Positions 1 to 13,300 of a stretch of DNA of 64,000 bases are shown here, piece by piece. Each line of letters opens with the position of its first letter. The stretch's first letter is position 1. Below the pieces are notes generated by a model. That model saw only the letters and a list, made by a program, of their open reading frames with translations, was not told the origin of the DNA and made no database searches. The DNA is taken from NCBI GenBank assembly GCA_001636815.1, contig AZHD01000002.1, positions 2,581,313 through 2,645,312 of the forward strand. Direction: 5' to 3'. The position numbers and the translations under genes were made by a program. The stretch is from Niveomyces insectorum RCEF 264 (Eukaryota; Ascomycota; Sordariomycetes; Hypocreales; Cordycipitaceae).

Positions 1-1357
1 GGTTCAGCACAGAAATTTGTCGTGAAGTCGTGAAGCTCTGTACAATGGCCGTCAGTGCTTTGCTTACTACTGTTCACGGGAGCGCGTCGCGTATTAATTA
101 CAGGTGCTTTCCCATACAGGGGGGCAGCCCGTACTGAATTTTTGCCGACGACTACCGCCTTTTTTGCCCCGCGGTATGCCCCTTTATAAAGACTGGTAAG
201 TACTGAAAACTTTCACTGGCTGTAATGGTCAAAGTGGTAGGCGGCTCTTGCAATTCTTATTTCCCGCTGCTTCATGTCCGGGTTGGGCTCTTCGCCCAGC
301 TCGACCCAGTGCGTCGCCCAGTGCGAATGCTGCGGTGGCCGCCCACTCGCACGGGAAACCTGCGATGCTGGAACCTTGCTTGCGGCCCTAAGCAATCGGA
401 GATGATACTTCAGGGAGGCTTCACTCTGCAGAGGCATCTTCACCGTCGCGTGGCGGACTGGATTACGATCGCATTGGGTTGGGACAGCATTTGAGATGAA
501 GAAGCCAACTACTATTTTTATTTTTTTTTTGGGAGAGTGTGCACAATTTTGGCACTGTGTCTATTCGTGCCGTGTTTTGTGAGCGCCTGTGTTCGAATCC
601 ACAGCATGAATGTGTCGCTTTTCTTTTTTTATTTCTTTCCTTCAGTCATGTATAAAGTAGAGGATAACAATCAATTGAAAAAGAAAGTCACTATTTGGAC
701 AAAAGGTGCCAAAAAAAGAAGACGAAGAAGAGGAAAAAGAAGCGCCGCGAGGCAGCCACATGTAGATAGAAAAGAAATGAAGGAGGGAAAAGCTATATAA
801 TTTTTGCCATTCCATATTTGCTCCCGTGTCTGCTTCCGCGTGGTATTTGATCTTTTTTTCTTCCTTTTTTTCCGGTGTCATTTCAATCTGGTATATAGGC
901 CTGCTGTTTTAAGAAGAAGGAAAGAAAAAATAGAACAAAACAATTCCCAACTTAAAACTTAAAAGAAACATTCCCAGAAACAATTCGAAATAGTTAGCCC
1001 AATATAGACGGCTATAATGCGATGGTATCCTATAAATCAAAACGCAGAAAAAGGAAAGCCATCAAGAAAGAATCAAATGTTCAACCTTGAAAACAAGAAA
1101 GGCCGTTTTGTTTGAGTTGTGTTGAGGACGCTCAAAAATCACACAAAACTGACACCGTCGCAATATCTTCTTCGGCCCATCGTTTATTTGGCCCGATGTC
1201 CAAATTTTTGAAACAAAGTGAAAAAAAAACCAGACGGATGAGACGCCAATCGCCATGCATTGAAGAACAAGAAGCGAAGCAAAGAAAACTAAGTTTCGTA
1301 GCAGGATGAAAGAGCAAAAGATTCTCAGCCAAAGCAGGAAAACCGTGCCTGGTCAGA
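1..1357. other. Intergenic, no gene recognised
   Basis: This is the window edge, downstream of the WD40 gene that ends at 1358 on the minus strand. Only short open frames occur and none has a recognisable protein pattern. From about 500 onward the DNA is A/T-homopolymer rich, as expected for 3' untranslated and intergenic DNA. No promoter or RNA gene could be supported. Confidence 0.6.
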
Positions 1358-1437
1358 TCATCTCACTTCGATGAAGTCCAGTTCGGAACTGAGCTTGATA
1401 CTGTTGCTGAGCTTGAGCCTGAGCCTGGGTCTGGGCT

Positions 1438-1469
<32 letters not shown>

Positions 1470-4400
1470 ATGGGGAGGACTGGCGCCTGCTGCTGCTGCT
1501 GCTGTTGATGGGGAGGACTGGCGCCGCTAGAAAAGCTGAGCGGGGCGGGGACGCTCTCGTAAGGAGCGTAGACCATCTCTGGGGATTTCGCTTGCGGGAG
1601 GGGAATGCTCTCGTAGGGAACAAACGCAGCCTCTGGCGATTTTGTGCGGCTCGCAGCCGAGGTGTTGTTGCGGCTGCGGCTGGCCGAGCGCATACGCTCG
1701 GTTGCGCGCGAGAGGCGACCGGCTATACCGTAGTCTGTGCTGCTACGACCGCGATTGTGTCCATGGCGTGACTGCGATGAGTCGTCTACATTAGCAGACG
1801 GTGCAGGCGGTGGTGGCGGCGGTGGCGGCGGAATCGACAGCGACTGTGAATGGGGCGGAGGTGACATGGTGAGAATTGGCTGCACCTGGCCGTCATCCAT
1901 TACCACTTCTATGGTTCCGGCTCCCTGGCCACCGTAACCACCAGCCTGTGGGCTGTTTGCCGCAGCACCAAATGAAAGCGGGGCAGGGGGTGGAGGAGGC
2001 GGCATAGCTAGATGAGCAAGCTCCTTCAGCATCGGCGGTGCAGGCGGCGGTGGCGGCGGTGGCGGCACCAAATTGTCAACAGAAGGCCGGCGGCTGTTCC
2101 GAGACGGGACATTGCTATTCATGACAGTGTGGATAGACATATCCATCTGCATCGGAAAGCTGTCGCCGTGGCTCGAATTCGGCATGACCAGTCTCTGTCC
2201 CCGCCCTTGTTTACCGGGAGAAAGCATGTCCTGTGAGTTGTTCCCCCTGAAAAAATTCATCTTCTCAGGTGGAGCCGACATGGAACGAGGAATAGCGCCC
2301 CGGCTGGAGGACGGTGGTTGGTAGACAGTCGCAGGCAAAAGAGTAAGGGTTTCTTCCTGAGCAGGGGCCGCGGGAGGAGCCGCGGGAGCGGCCGCAGGAG
2401 CGGGAGCGGTTGGAGCTTCGGAACCGAACTCATGGACCTTTTCGGCTTCCGGAATCTCTTCCATCTTCGGCGACCTGTTCTGCGGTGAGGATTTGCCGGA
2501 ACCCGGCTGTTGTCGCTGATATACATAGCTGGATGGAATGGGCGGTATACTCGGCGCCGAATTGCCGGCACCGGGTTCCATGACCAACCGCATCGCTTTG
2601 GGTGTGGCTGGAAGCCCGATGGACGAACCACGCGTGGCGAACATGCTGCGTGTTTTTGACGCCTTTGGCGTAGTACCGTGTTCAGACGCTTGATTCCGCA
2701 TGGATAAATCGCTCGGTACGGCCGATCTCTCTGCGTAAGCTGACTCGGACATCTCCGGCGGCGAGCTGTGCTGCACCTCTGTTTGAGGCTTTCGTAACTT
2801 GTCCGGGTGAACAACGGGAGGTGCAAGTGGGCGGCGAACAAGGGATCTACGCCGCTCCTCGAGCTCGCGAGCGGCTGCAGCTTTGCGCTGAGCACGCTCA
2901 TTGCTCGTTAACTGTTTCAAGTCGCCAGTGTTGCTTCTGTTTGACAATGCAGATTGCGTTCGTCTTCTGTCAATCTCTTCGCCGAGCGCTTGCAGCTCGG
3001 GTGTTGGCGCCTTTTCGACGCCGACACCAGAAGCCACCGCAATGGCTGACGGTGCCGGCGGCGGCCCAGCGGGGCCGCGGTCTTTCCTCGTGGAAGAAGC
3101 AGCGGCAGCAGTAGCGGCAGCGGTCGCAACACCAGGAGCAGCATCTAACGTCCGCGAAGGACGGCGCCGGCTCTGCGACCTGTCGCGTGCCTGGTCAGGT
3201 TTCGATGCTTCCTCTCGCCGGCTCCGGCTAGAACTGCGGCCGCGATGGGTATGCGCCTGGTCGCGGTTGCGGAACCGTTCCTGCGCATCAACAGCCTTCT
3301 TGTAGTCTTCGTCTTCGTCCTCTGAAGCATAATATTGAGCTGCGTTGCTCGAAAATGGCAGAGGCGAGGAAGGCGACCGAATGGTAGAGCCACCGCGGGA
3401 CTTGTTGCGGCCCCGATCGATCTCCAATGCAGGCGGGCGGCGGTCGGGACTCTTGTTCCGGGCCCCGCGGCCACGGCTGGACGTGCGACTGTTTGGGCGT
3501 GATTTTGAAGATGGCCGCGAGCGTTGCTGAGTTGCGACAGTCTTCTTCACGGTCAGCGAGCCCGCTTCGCCGTCTGCGGCAACATCGTCCTTGGCAAACA
3601 TTTTTGGCGTGCTCAAGTTGATCAAGTCCTCGGGCGACATCGGCAGTGGCGAACTAGGCGACCGCTTTCCACCGGACTTGGAGCTTGTGTAGCCCCGGGA
3701 AGGAGCCCAGTTCCGATCCTCCACCGACGAGGGATCCCGCGAATGCCCCGTCGGCGTTGGTGTAGGAGCGCCAGACGTGTTTGTGCTCGTAGAAGGCCGC
3801 CGATGCCGGCTTAACGATCGCTGACGCCGCTCCTTACTACTGGGCCGCGCTCGCAACTTCGCTGCGTCGAGGCTGTTGATGTATTCATCCAGTGTCTTGC
3901 TAACATTGGCCGTTTCATTGGTACGGAACCGGTTGCCGCGGGAACCGTACGCAACGCTGGAGCTCGACGTAACGGAACTGCTCACGGAAGCAGGCCCGCG
4001 CCGTCGGGTAGGCCAGCGGTAACGGTTAGACGAAACACCAGAATGTTCTGGGGAGGTAGAGACATTGCCCGGATGTTGTTGCGATGCTGCAATGTCAAGG
4101 TCGAGGCCAACAGGCATGCGAGTCCGGGGCCCGTTGCGGCTAGTACGGCCTTCCATGAGCATAGCTAGTGAGGCAGGCGACGGTGACGGTGGCGGTGGTT
4201 CCTTTCTTCGATACAAGGGGCTGGATGTAGAGGCCCTCTGAAGCGACAGACCAATCATGTAATTGTCGTCAAATGGGCCAGTGTTGTTGACGGTCGTGGG
4301 GATTGCATTGCGTGAGGAAGCGCGGGCAGGCTCCGTGTCTTCCGCCCGTGGTGCACGGGGCTCCAGGGCGGCGGTTGCCCCTTTGAGAATGTTACGAGGA

Positions 4401-7379
4401 TGCTTTGAGTCATTGGTGGATTCGCCAATTGACGGTAAACGCTGCCTACCAAATCCAGGGCCGCTTGGACGAGCGGAGCTCGGCGTGTTGAACGTGCTGT
4501 TCTGAGATGGCCGCAAAAATGCGGTAGCAGCATCGTTGTTGCCCCCAAAGCCAGGTGAGACGGCCGTGTCGACAATGGGCGTTACACCTGCAGCGACGGG
4601 CGTGGCCCCATCCCTTTCTGCGTCGGGGAAGTATTTGGTCCTGGTAACATTGCCATCGGCAAAGTTTGTAATGACCCTCAACGTGGACGTCTTGGCAATG
4701 CTTCGTTGAGGGCCACGTTGCATCACACTTGGAGGTGAGAGCGGCGGGCTGAGAGCTTCGGGAAGTGTGCTCTGAATCAACGGAAAGCTCATTTGGATGG
4801 CAGACGGCGATGTCCACGGCTCCGTCGACTCCTTACCAGTGCAAGCGAAGCTATGCAACCCGTTAGTAAACCCGGACCACATTGACGAGAGGAAAGCAAA
4901 AGGGGGGGGGGAAAATAAAGATAAAATAAAAAAACATACCATCGGATAGCGAGCTCCCTTTGGCCATTTTTGATAGCCCATTCGCCCCATTTCTTGATCA
5001 GGTGAGATTGCCTTTCCCATACGGATGGGTAGAAGAGGCAGGTGACGATCAGCGCTTCCATATATTTATGATGCGAGACGTAAATCTCAATTGCATCGTT
5101 GTGATCGCCCATGCCGATGACAATGGTCACGGCGGCGTGTATGTCACCGCTTTCAAGCAGGCGTTGGGTGTAGGCACGGCCCAGTTTGTGTTGGCTGGCT
5201 TGGCCGCCAATACCACTCAAGGCCAAAAGCATCCAGTCGGACGAAGTCATGCTTGCCGAACTCGCCTGTATGATGTCGGCGTCAAGATCACCCAGCCACT
5301 TTGACAACAGAATGCGGTTTGCAGAGCCTGCCGGGTGGCGACTCAGTTCGTCGCGTACAAGGTCTTCAATGTCCTGTGTCCAACCGAAAATGGTGACTAG
5401 CATCTGACGACGGAGGTCGTCGTTTGTGAGACGCGAGCTATTGCTGGGGACTTGCGGCATTCGATATGGAATGTCGCTGAGGCGACTGCGGGTGAACTTG
5501 AAGAGGTCATGCACTTTTGCGTCGTCCGGGCTGCGCGGTATTTCGTTGCGCAGGTGGGACTGCCGCGTCGAAGGCTTCAGACTGTTACTTGTCGCGGAAA
5601 AAGACGAACTGGTGGTGGCACTAAAGGTGGACATAGACTGGCGCTGCGGCCGCCGTTGGCTGTGAGGAGCGATGGATGATTTGAGCGACGACCCCATAGA
5701 TATGTACGTATTCTCGGTCATGCCACGCGATATGTCCGACGTGGAGGGTATTGACTGCTGGTAGCGACCCGGGGTGCGGCTACTCAAGCCAGACTTGGAC
5801 GAGGGTGCGGGACTGGTCGTCCGTTCGAGATCGGAACTTACGTCGACAGCCTGTGCCTGCACCATCCGCGCCAAGGGAGACATGCGATCGTCGTCGCTTT
5901 CAGACACACCGCCGTCCAGATGGATAGAAATTTCGGACTCGGACGTCTCGGCTGCCGAGCTGCCTGCCGTAACGTCGGAGGCAGATGTGTCGGCGGCTGC
6001 GGCGGCCGCCGCGGCAGCAGCCTTTTCCTGCTCTTCAACCGACACCGGCGGTGAAGGCGGTAACAGATTTGCAGGATGTTGCACGTCAGCAACCTGGACA
6101 GCCGGTGCATTCAGGTCATATTGCTGGACCGTGTTGTTGGCTCCCAGGGTGAAGAGGGTTGCCCCTGGACCGTATACGGCCAGTCCCCGGACGTGCTCAA
6201 GAGTTGGAATGCTATCGTATGTGACATGCTTGGTCCGCACGTCCCAAGACAGCGTTTCACTAATAGCCGTTAGTGTGAGGAAGATAAAAAAAGAGGAAAG
6301 GAAAAATAAATAAATAAATACATAAATCCGACGGCTTACCCTTCAGAAAATTGAATAATACGACCGTTTTTTGACCAGTTCATCCAGTTGGGGCCTGGGT
6401 TGTAGTTTTCGGTCCGCTTCAGGATGCGCACGATTTTGGCCGGATCTGAGTTGTGATGCGACTTTGTCACGCTCCATACACGCAAATCACCGTCGTATCT
6501 CTGCACAGCAAGCATGTCCGACCTTTGTCGCGCGGATGATGCGTGCCATGCCACGCCAACGATGGGTGAGGGCCCCCGCGGTGTGGTCAAGTTGTGCAGA
6601 ATGGTGAAGCGCGGTTGTAGGGTGCAGATCAAGAGTGACCCGTTTTGATACCTGGTGTTCTGTTAGTAAGGGGTCGATTTTAGCGGCACGCGGCTGCGTT
6701 TTTTTGTTTTTTTATTTATTTTGTTTTGTTTTGTTCTAGTCCCTACCCAATTGCAAATGTCCGGCAATCCGCTGCCGGCGCCAATGCCGTCACGGCGATC
6801 TGGTCTATTGTCCGAAAAGAAAGATGCTCCGAAGTTTCGGGTTCAAAAATAATGATGGTTCCCGAGTCGTTACCTGCGGTCATTGTCAGTGATTTTTTTT
6901 TTTTTTAAACTGCAGTAGGGTGTAACTTGTGCACATCACAAGTGTCTCTTACCGAAAGCAACTGCACCGTTGCGCATCCACGCAACGGCCGTCAGGTTGC
7001 TAAAGGAAGCAAACCGCGCGATTTCGTTGCCGGACATGATATCCCAGACAATGGCATTTTGGCTCGCATCGTAACTGACAACCAGGCGGCCGGCACCACG
7101 CTCGCTCACGTTGTCGACGGCCAGCAATAGGACCTCGTCGGGGTGTCGCGAAAACCGGCGTTCGATTGTGAGGGTATCGTGGTGGCAGCAGACAATCGAG
7201 CTGCCCTGTGCGTACAGGAACATGCCCGCGGTGGCCGTACACGGGTCAAAGTGACGCACGACGGCGCTGATGGTGGTCGAAGACATGGCGTGCTCTTGCG
7301 CCGCTGACATCCGTTCTCTTGCTGACAACGACGAGCCGGTGACCGACCGCTGTCTGCTTAGTTGGCCCGAGGCAGACAT
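1358..7379 (-). CDS. Large WD40-repeat / alpha-solenoid protein with disordered proline-rich C-terminus
   Basis: Exons are complement(1358..4850, 4940..6259, 6340..6651, 6747..6873, 6953..7379), giving about 1892 residues. Introns of 79-95 nt have good branch sites (CTAAC or CTGAC) and the frames join exactly; the intron at 6652-6746 uses the weaker donor GTAGGG. The chosen start is the first ATG (MSASGQLSR); the open frame further upstream has only a GTG. Residues ~30-330 look like a WD40 propeller, with phrases such as NAIVWDIMSGNEIARF and LRVWSV. A Ser/Thr-rich linker follows. Residues ~560-760 form a helical TPR-like solenoid (SGDIHAAVTIVIGMGDHNDA, then CFACTGKESTEPWTSPSA across the last junction). 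The remaining ~1100 residues are low complexity, with poly-Pro runs near 1655-1740 and Gln and Ser runs at the end. The WD40-plus-solenoid layout suggests a scaffold; Gemin5-like proteins are one loose comparison. I know of no assigned function. Confidence 0.85.
1450..1525 (-). repeat. Perfect 38-bp tandem duplication inside the WD40 gene
   Basis: Bases 1450-1487 and 1488-1525 are identical 38-bp copies. Each consists of a CTG run, then TTGATGGGGAGGACTGGCGCC on the plus strand. Because 38 is not a multiple of three, the two copies are read in different frames on the coding strand: the first encodes GASPPH followed by Gln, the second APVLPIN followed by Ser. See the matching finding. Confidence 0.95.
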
Positions 7380-7761
7380 CGTGGACGAACTCGGTGCCCG
7401 TAGTCTCGCCGGCTGCGGATGTTTCCACACTCCCAGTTAGTCTCGACGGTTTTTAAGACCCGAGGGAAATGTAAGGGCAACAAAAAAAAACCAACAACAG
7501 CAACAACAACAAAAAAACAGACGGGGGATAATGCATAGAAGAAATAGCGAAATCGGAACAGGCTCAACGACTCAAAGTAGGATCCCCGCTCGGTGTACAA
7601 GACTGGGCGGGAGGAAGAGTGACACAGACAAGGCCGGGACGATGAGCAGGTGACGAGCGAATACCCGGGATGGAGGGGAACGGCGAGGAGAAGAGGAAAA
7701 GGTACGGTTTCACATGCACGAGGCATGCATCACGCAAAGCTGTAATACATACCTAGACGAA

Positions 7762-7781
7762 ATATATATATATATATATAA
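7762..7781. repeat. (AT)10 microsatellite
   Basis: An uninterrupted AT dinucleotide run lies about 380 bp upstream of the WD40 start codon. Confidence 0.95.
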
Positions 7782-8603
7782 GAAAACAGAGCGGCGAGTG
7801 AAAGGAACGAAGACAAGGGGAGACTCTCCACAAACTGTCCACGAACGAGCGGTGAAGCTACACGAAGTCGGAATTCGCAGACCAGGTCGTCACATGGAAA
7901 AGCTGCCGGTGGCCGTCTCCCTGGCGTTGTTTGTGCGATATGCAAGCACTTCCGAAGACTTCGAGAAAGAAAAGGAAGAAGAAAAAAACCCAGCAGAGAA
8001 GCTCGGTGCAGCTAACAATCCGAGAGTCGCAGAGTCGAGAGCAAGAACGAACGGACAGGCTTTTCGCTGTGCTTTTCACTTGTAACGTCGTTTGGCCTCT
8101 CTTCTCATGCGGCGCTGTGCCCCGAGGACTGCCTCTGTGTCTCGGTTGCGCTTTTCGTTGTACGGAACTGCCGGTAATCGAACTCGACGGGCTGGCCGGT
8201 TTTTGTTGGACTCGAGAAGATAGGTACCGATCTGGTTGCGGTGTCCGGTTTGATCTCGACGGATCTATCGTTCGAATAGAGCAGAAAAGAAACGATACAA
8301 AGACACAACCGAGAATCAAAAGACAAAGACCGAGCAATAAGTATAAGAAAAAAACAAGCTCCGTTGAGACGCGCAGATACCGGGTATAGACAAAGCAACC
8401 AAAAAGGAGAATAGGGGCAAGAGAAAGAAAGGAGAAATGGAAGAGGACAAGAGACAGCCGATGCAGACGACCGTTGCGGAACACACGCGCGAGGCGAGAG
8501 AGGAAGAGATGTGCGTCGTAAGGCGTAAACGCAGGCGCGGTGCAATGTGGTTTGTGTTTTGACGGAAGAGATGTCGTCCAAAATGAAAGGGAGGAGGGAA
8601 AAG

Positions 8604-8622
8604 GAGAGAGAGAGAGAGAGAG
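8604..8622. repeat. (GA)n microsatellite
   Basis: A short GA run sits within a longer purine-rich stretch of the plus strand. Confidence 0.9.
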
Positions 8623-10288
8623 AAGCGACGAGCCGGAACAACCTTTTTTTTCGTCCTTGACGTCCCAACAATGGGAACCCAGACAGAGAGAGAAACAGGC
8701 CAACGAGCGAGCGTAGGTTACCCGCCTGGCTGCCGACTGCTGTGGAGCGTCTCCTCTGCGTCCAGAGAGAAGCGAAAGAAGCCAAAGAAGCCGGCCCAAC
8801 GAGGCCAGAAAGTGGGAGGTTAATGCTCGGCGCTTGTTATGCAGCCCGGATCGAACATGCAGAGCCGGCCAAAGGGTGCTGCAGAAAAAGAAGAAAAGAC
8901 GGGGGGAAGAGGAGAAGGGGTAGAAGGGGGAAAAAGAAAGAGACTACCCCAATGGGCGACCGCGCGCGCTTGTAAAGGTGATATGGAGTGATACGGGGAG
9001 GACGACGTAGGATCGCAGGTCGAAGGGCAAAGCGAGAGAGCAGGAGGAAGAAGAAGGGTAAGCAGAAAAAGACTGAGAGTGAAGAGGAGAAGAAAATCAA
9101 GAGAAAGCACGGGAAAGACAAGAAGGTGGTGGGATCTCTTTCTCAATATGGTTTTGTGTGTGCATGTGTGTGTGGTGTGTGTGAGTCCCTGCACATGGGG
9201 AAAGAGCAGCGCCAAATTAAGAAAGCGGCTAGCAGAGGAATGGACGGGTACGTCGGAGGCAGGAGCGAGGGACGGAGTGACCAGGAAATAGGTGGTGATG
9301 ATATATACGGAGTATTTGTACATCAGGTACGGAGCCATAATACAAGTGGGTTATGCATATTCCGTAGGTGCTCAGCAAATAAGCGTTGGGCTGGCAGGCG
9401 AGAAAGGACGGTTGGCGACCCGGAGGCCGACCTGGGGAGGCAAGAAGGAAAGCGCTGTCCACGCTCTTGCCGAGCAGGAACGCGCGTTGCTGGAGGAGAC
9501 AAGGGAAAGCATCTTACGATACACCTTTCGTTTCGAAGACGTTCTTTCTCTGTTCGGTACATACATAGATTTATTACACCACGATAGAGACCGACAGGGA
9601 AAGAGCGAAGCGACCAAGGTGACCAAAAGGGGGTGACCAACAGTGCAGGCCAGCGACCGTGATCAGAAGGCAAGAGCGACGAGTGCGACTACTGCATCCG
9701 ACGTGCGACATGCGATCGAACGAAGAAAAAAAAGCGGAGACGGGCTTGCGGGTGATGAACAAAAACAAAAAGGGCAGCCGCGACAGGGTAGCGTTGGAGC
9801 TGGGTTTGCTTGTCCCCCATGTTAGCGAGATGCAGGCAAGTGGCAGAGGAGACGTGATGAAGCCAATACCAGGGTCGTAGCAAAGAAAAGAGAAAAAATG
9901 CGTTCATTTGCACCGGGAGGCGATTTCGGGCCTCATTGGTTCTGGCCCGGTTTTCTGCCAATGGCAAAAACGAAAAAGGAATCCAAAGCAAGCAAAATAC
10001 TCGAGAACAAGAGGCAGGGGCGGCCGAAGGAGCGACAGGGGTGCGGTCGCCAAAAGGGAAGGAACGACGCATAAAGGGACGAGTTCGACCTCGTTGTGTG
10101 CGTGTATATGTATATGTACTTTGTACTTTTGAATGGGGGACACAACGCGCTTCCGTATGTAGTCGTACTTGCCATACAGCGTTTCGCTGGCGGCGATACA
10201 AACGAAGTACGTAGAACGCCTTGCTGGCACCCTGCCGGCGTGTTCTTCCACAGTACTACGACGTATCAATACCCAGTGTGATATCTCT

Positions 10289-10302
10289 GTGTGTGTGTGT
10301 GT
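10289..10302. repeat. (GT)7 microsatellite
   Basis: A short GT run lies in the gene desert; no associated gene is visible. Confidence 0.9.
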
Positions 10303-13300
10303 TGCTGCATGCACGTTCCCCCATGCACAATATTGCCATAATTAGCCTCAAATGCGGGCGGGTGTCCCATTGGCATCGCTCAACCCTCTGCTGATTTTGT
10401 TCGTTGGGAAGGAGCCGAGGAGACAAGAGCTGTTCTCTTTTGCTCTTTCCTCGTTGTACGTAGTCCTTCTTTTGTACACGTGCTTTCCTGTTTGGCGTGC
10501 GGGTGTCCAGCGTAATCTCCCTTTTTGGCGAGTCAATTGCCGTTGTTTGCCCCAAGCTAAAAGACTAGAAGAGAAAACGGGCGACGGACCGAAGCCGACT
10601 AGGCGTAGCTCTTCTTTGTCTGCTCGCGCCCGTTGGAAAGTCCCTGGTTGGCGCAATGGGAGAAGCTACAAGAGTAGGAAAAAGAAAAAAAAAAACAGGA
10701 AGAAGCGCTTCATTGCATGTCGTGAACATTTAAAAAAAGAACAAAAGAGGGGCTTCGTTCAGCGAATCGTTTGGGCGTATGTCAATACTGTGGTATTGGT
10801 GTAGGAAAGGTGACTTTGTAAAAGGGCAGGCACGATGGGACGAGAACGGCGTTAGCGCTGAATTGGATCTGCGCTGTGCTGGCGCGACAGGGCCGGTTGA
10901 GCTGGAGATTGGCCGCCGTCAGCAAGGGTGGCTGCACGCCGGTGCCGGGGAACGAGCGAATCAGACGCCGCCTCTAGCCGCCACAACCCCGTGCCAGGAT
11001 GCGAGCTTGGATTTTTTTTCCCGTATGGGGAGCGTCCAGTCACGTACGAGAGCGGCTTCATCGTTGGGTTAGGGAAAGTGCGACGCGCGCCAGAAGGTTA
11101 GAAGAAGTCGTCTGTTCTTTCCTTCAACGTAAAAGGCATCGTCTTGCGCTTTCCTTTCTCGTTTGGTTTTCGTTGTTCCTTGTGGACAACAGCCGTCTTA
11201 CGAACTTAGTGCCAACTTCCGCTGGTTAGCTGATCGCCGGCTCCACTCCAAAAAGGCCCGCCCGCTCGGACGCTGCCGTTGAAAGAACAAAGACGGCGCG
11301 GCGGCGGGGAGGGGAAGGCGTTCGTTGGTCGGCTAACGTCAATCCCGCTAGCGCTACTGTTGGAGATTGTAGGGGTTCGATTGGGTGCGAGCACGAAATG
11401 CAGTGCGCTACAGCACAGCGTGAAAGACTTCTATGTGCATACGTGTGCTACTTATACGAGATTGTTTCCCAGCATGGCTTACAGAAGATAATCTACGTAC
11501 CAGACGCTAGCAAGTCCAGTGAGGGCGTTCACGCTTGCCTTTGTCAGGCATCAAAGGCCAATGGTCCTGGTCATCTCGTGATATTGCTCAGAAAAGTTCC
11601 TCGCATTCACGTCCCAGACATCGCCGCAATCTTTACACATTTTCTCCTCCCTACATTGAATGCGACATCGGAACAGGCGGCAACAATCCTTCTATGTGCC
11701 GTGGTTGCCCAACAAACAGGGCTTTTGTGTTATCGTTTGCTTGACGGGACCTGCATGCCGTACCTGGCGGGCTGGAAATGAAGCTGAAGAAGGGCAGCAG
11801 ATGTCGTGATAGCAGAGGTCCAGAGTATTGCAAGAGCCGAGCAAAAGAAACGGGGGAACGCGGGAACGAACGAGAGGAAAACAAGAGGACAGCGTCGCAA
11901 TTCAGGAACGCGGAGAAAATTGGGACACGCCCAATTTTCGGCCCCCAACGACGACGGGCTGCAGATTGGGGTGGCACAGCAGCTTGTTTTTTCGGTTTTA
12001 TTTTATTTGATTTTGTTTTATTTGATTTTAGTACTATTTCCCTTGTAGAAGTCCCGGCGGCCCAACAATTGCACTTCTGTACGGTCCAAACAACAAGCTC
12101 GGAGCCTTTGTCGAGTTCAAGCGGTCACAGAGATTGCACATCTGCAGCCTCGAGGGAAGATGAAAAGCAAAGGTCCAACAACCAACGCAGCTGCGACTCA
12201 TCAGAAATCCTACATCAAGATCCCTACCTTGTTCTTTGATGCGCAGTGCGGATACAACATTACAGTCTTCAGCTAGTTTCCTACGCTCCACCAATGCATG
12301 CGACTAGCCAGCCTCGCCTTTGACATTTTCTCTCCAGTCGTGTACTCGTACGTATAGATGACAGCAAATGTGATCGGATATAAAATATCTTTCTTCCGAC
12401 AGAGATCTTACGAAGTATACTATCACATTTTGGAAAAGGTCCAGCTGAAGAGGGGAAAAAAAAGAAAAGTAATGTTCAAAAAAACCATTTACCGTCTTTT
12501 CTCTTCCCTCATTCTTGCTTCACATAAAAAGCTTGCAGATTTGTCCCACCGTGTCTTGTTTTCTAACTCTACGGAGATGTTTTGCGTTTATGAGATTTTT
12601 TCAGCCGAACGAGCCTTGTTTACGAACGGCTCGCAAACACGATGCAAGGAATACGGCATATCTCTCTTGTATGACGGTCGAGGCGGAAGGGCGGAGAGGA
12701 GACTTGGACACGAGAAAACCCACCCCCTCTTGGGTTAGGCTCTGTTTCAAAGGAGACGAACGAACGCATCGACGTATCCTAGTCCGGGCTATTCATCTTA
12801 CCTCGACTCAGCTCCTCTTCAACAGAAACTTTCTTTCGCAACGACATACAAAAGAGTCAAGAGATATATCACAATAAACACGTCCGCGACTCTCGCACAC
12901 ATCATGCTTGAAATCTTGCATGTACGAAGTATATGTACGTGCTCTTGTGTGCACTCGTGCCCTTGCCCTTGCCCTTGTGCACCCACTCGCCCCCTGTCGA
13001 ACACTGTTGCTGAGTAGCTCGCGCATTTTGTCGCAATTTTAGGAATGGCCTCTGATTCACATTTTCGTGGGATTTGACCTTTCGTTGGAAAAGACGTGTT
13101 GATCGTGCGGAGTAAGGGTCTACACCGTTCGGCTTCTGTCCAGCTATGTATGAGATGTGCACCACGAAGAGCTATATTCAGGGTTATTCTGCGCCGCTTT
13201 GCTTTTTTCAAACCCTCCACCCTTCCCACTTGTGCATTTTTAAGATTAACACACACACGCGCGCACGCACACACATATACCGCTCTAAGAAAAAGAAAAT

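Noticed and set aside
585..605. tRNA T-arm-like hairpin around CTGTGTTCGAATCCACAG
   Set aside because: The loop is eight bases if the stem is paired, and no acceptor stem, D-arm or anticodon arm fits upstream.
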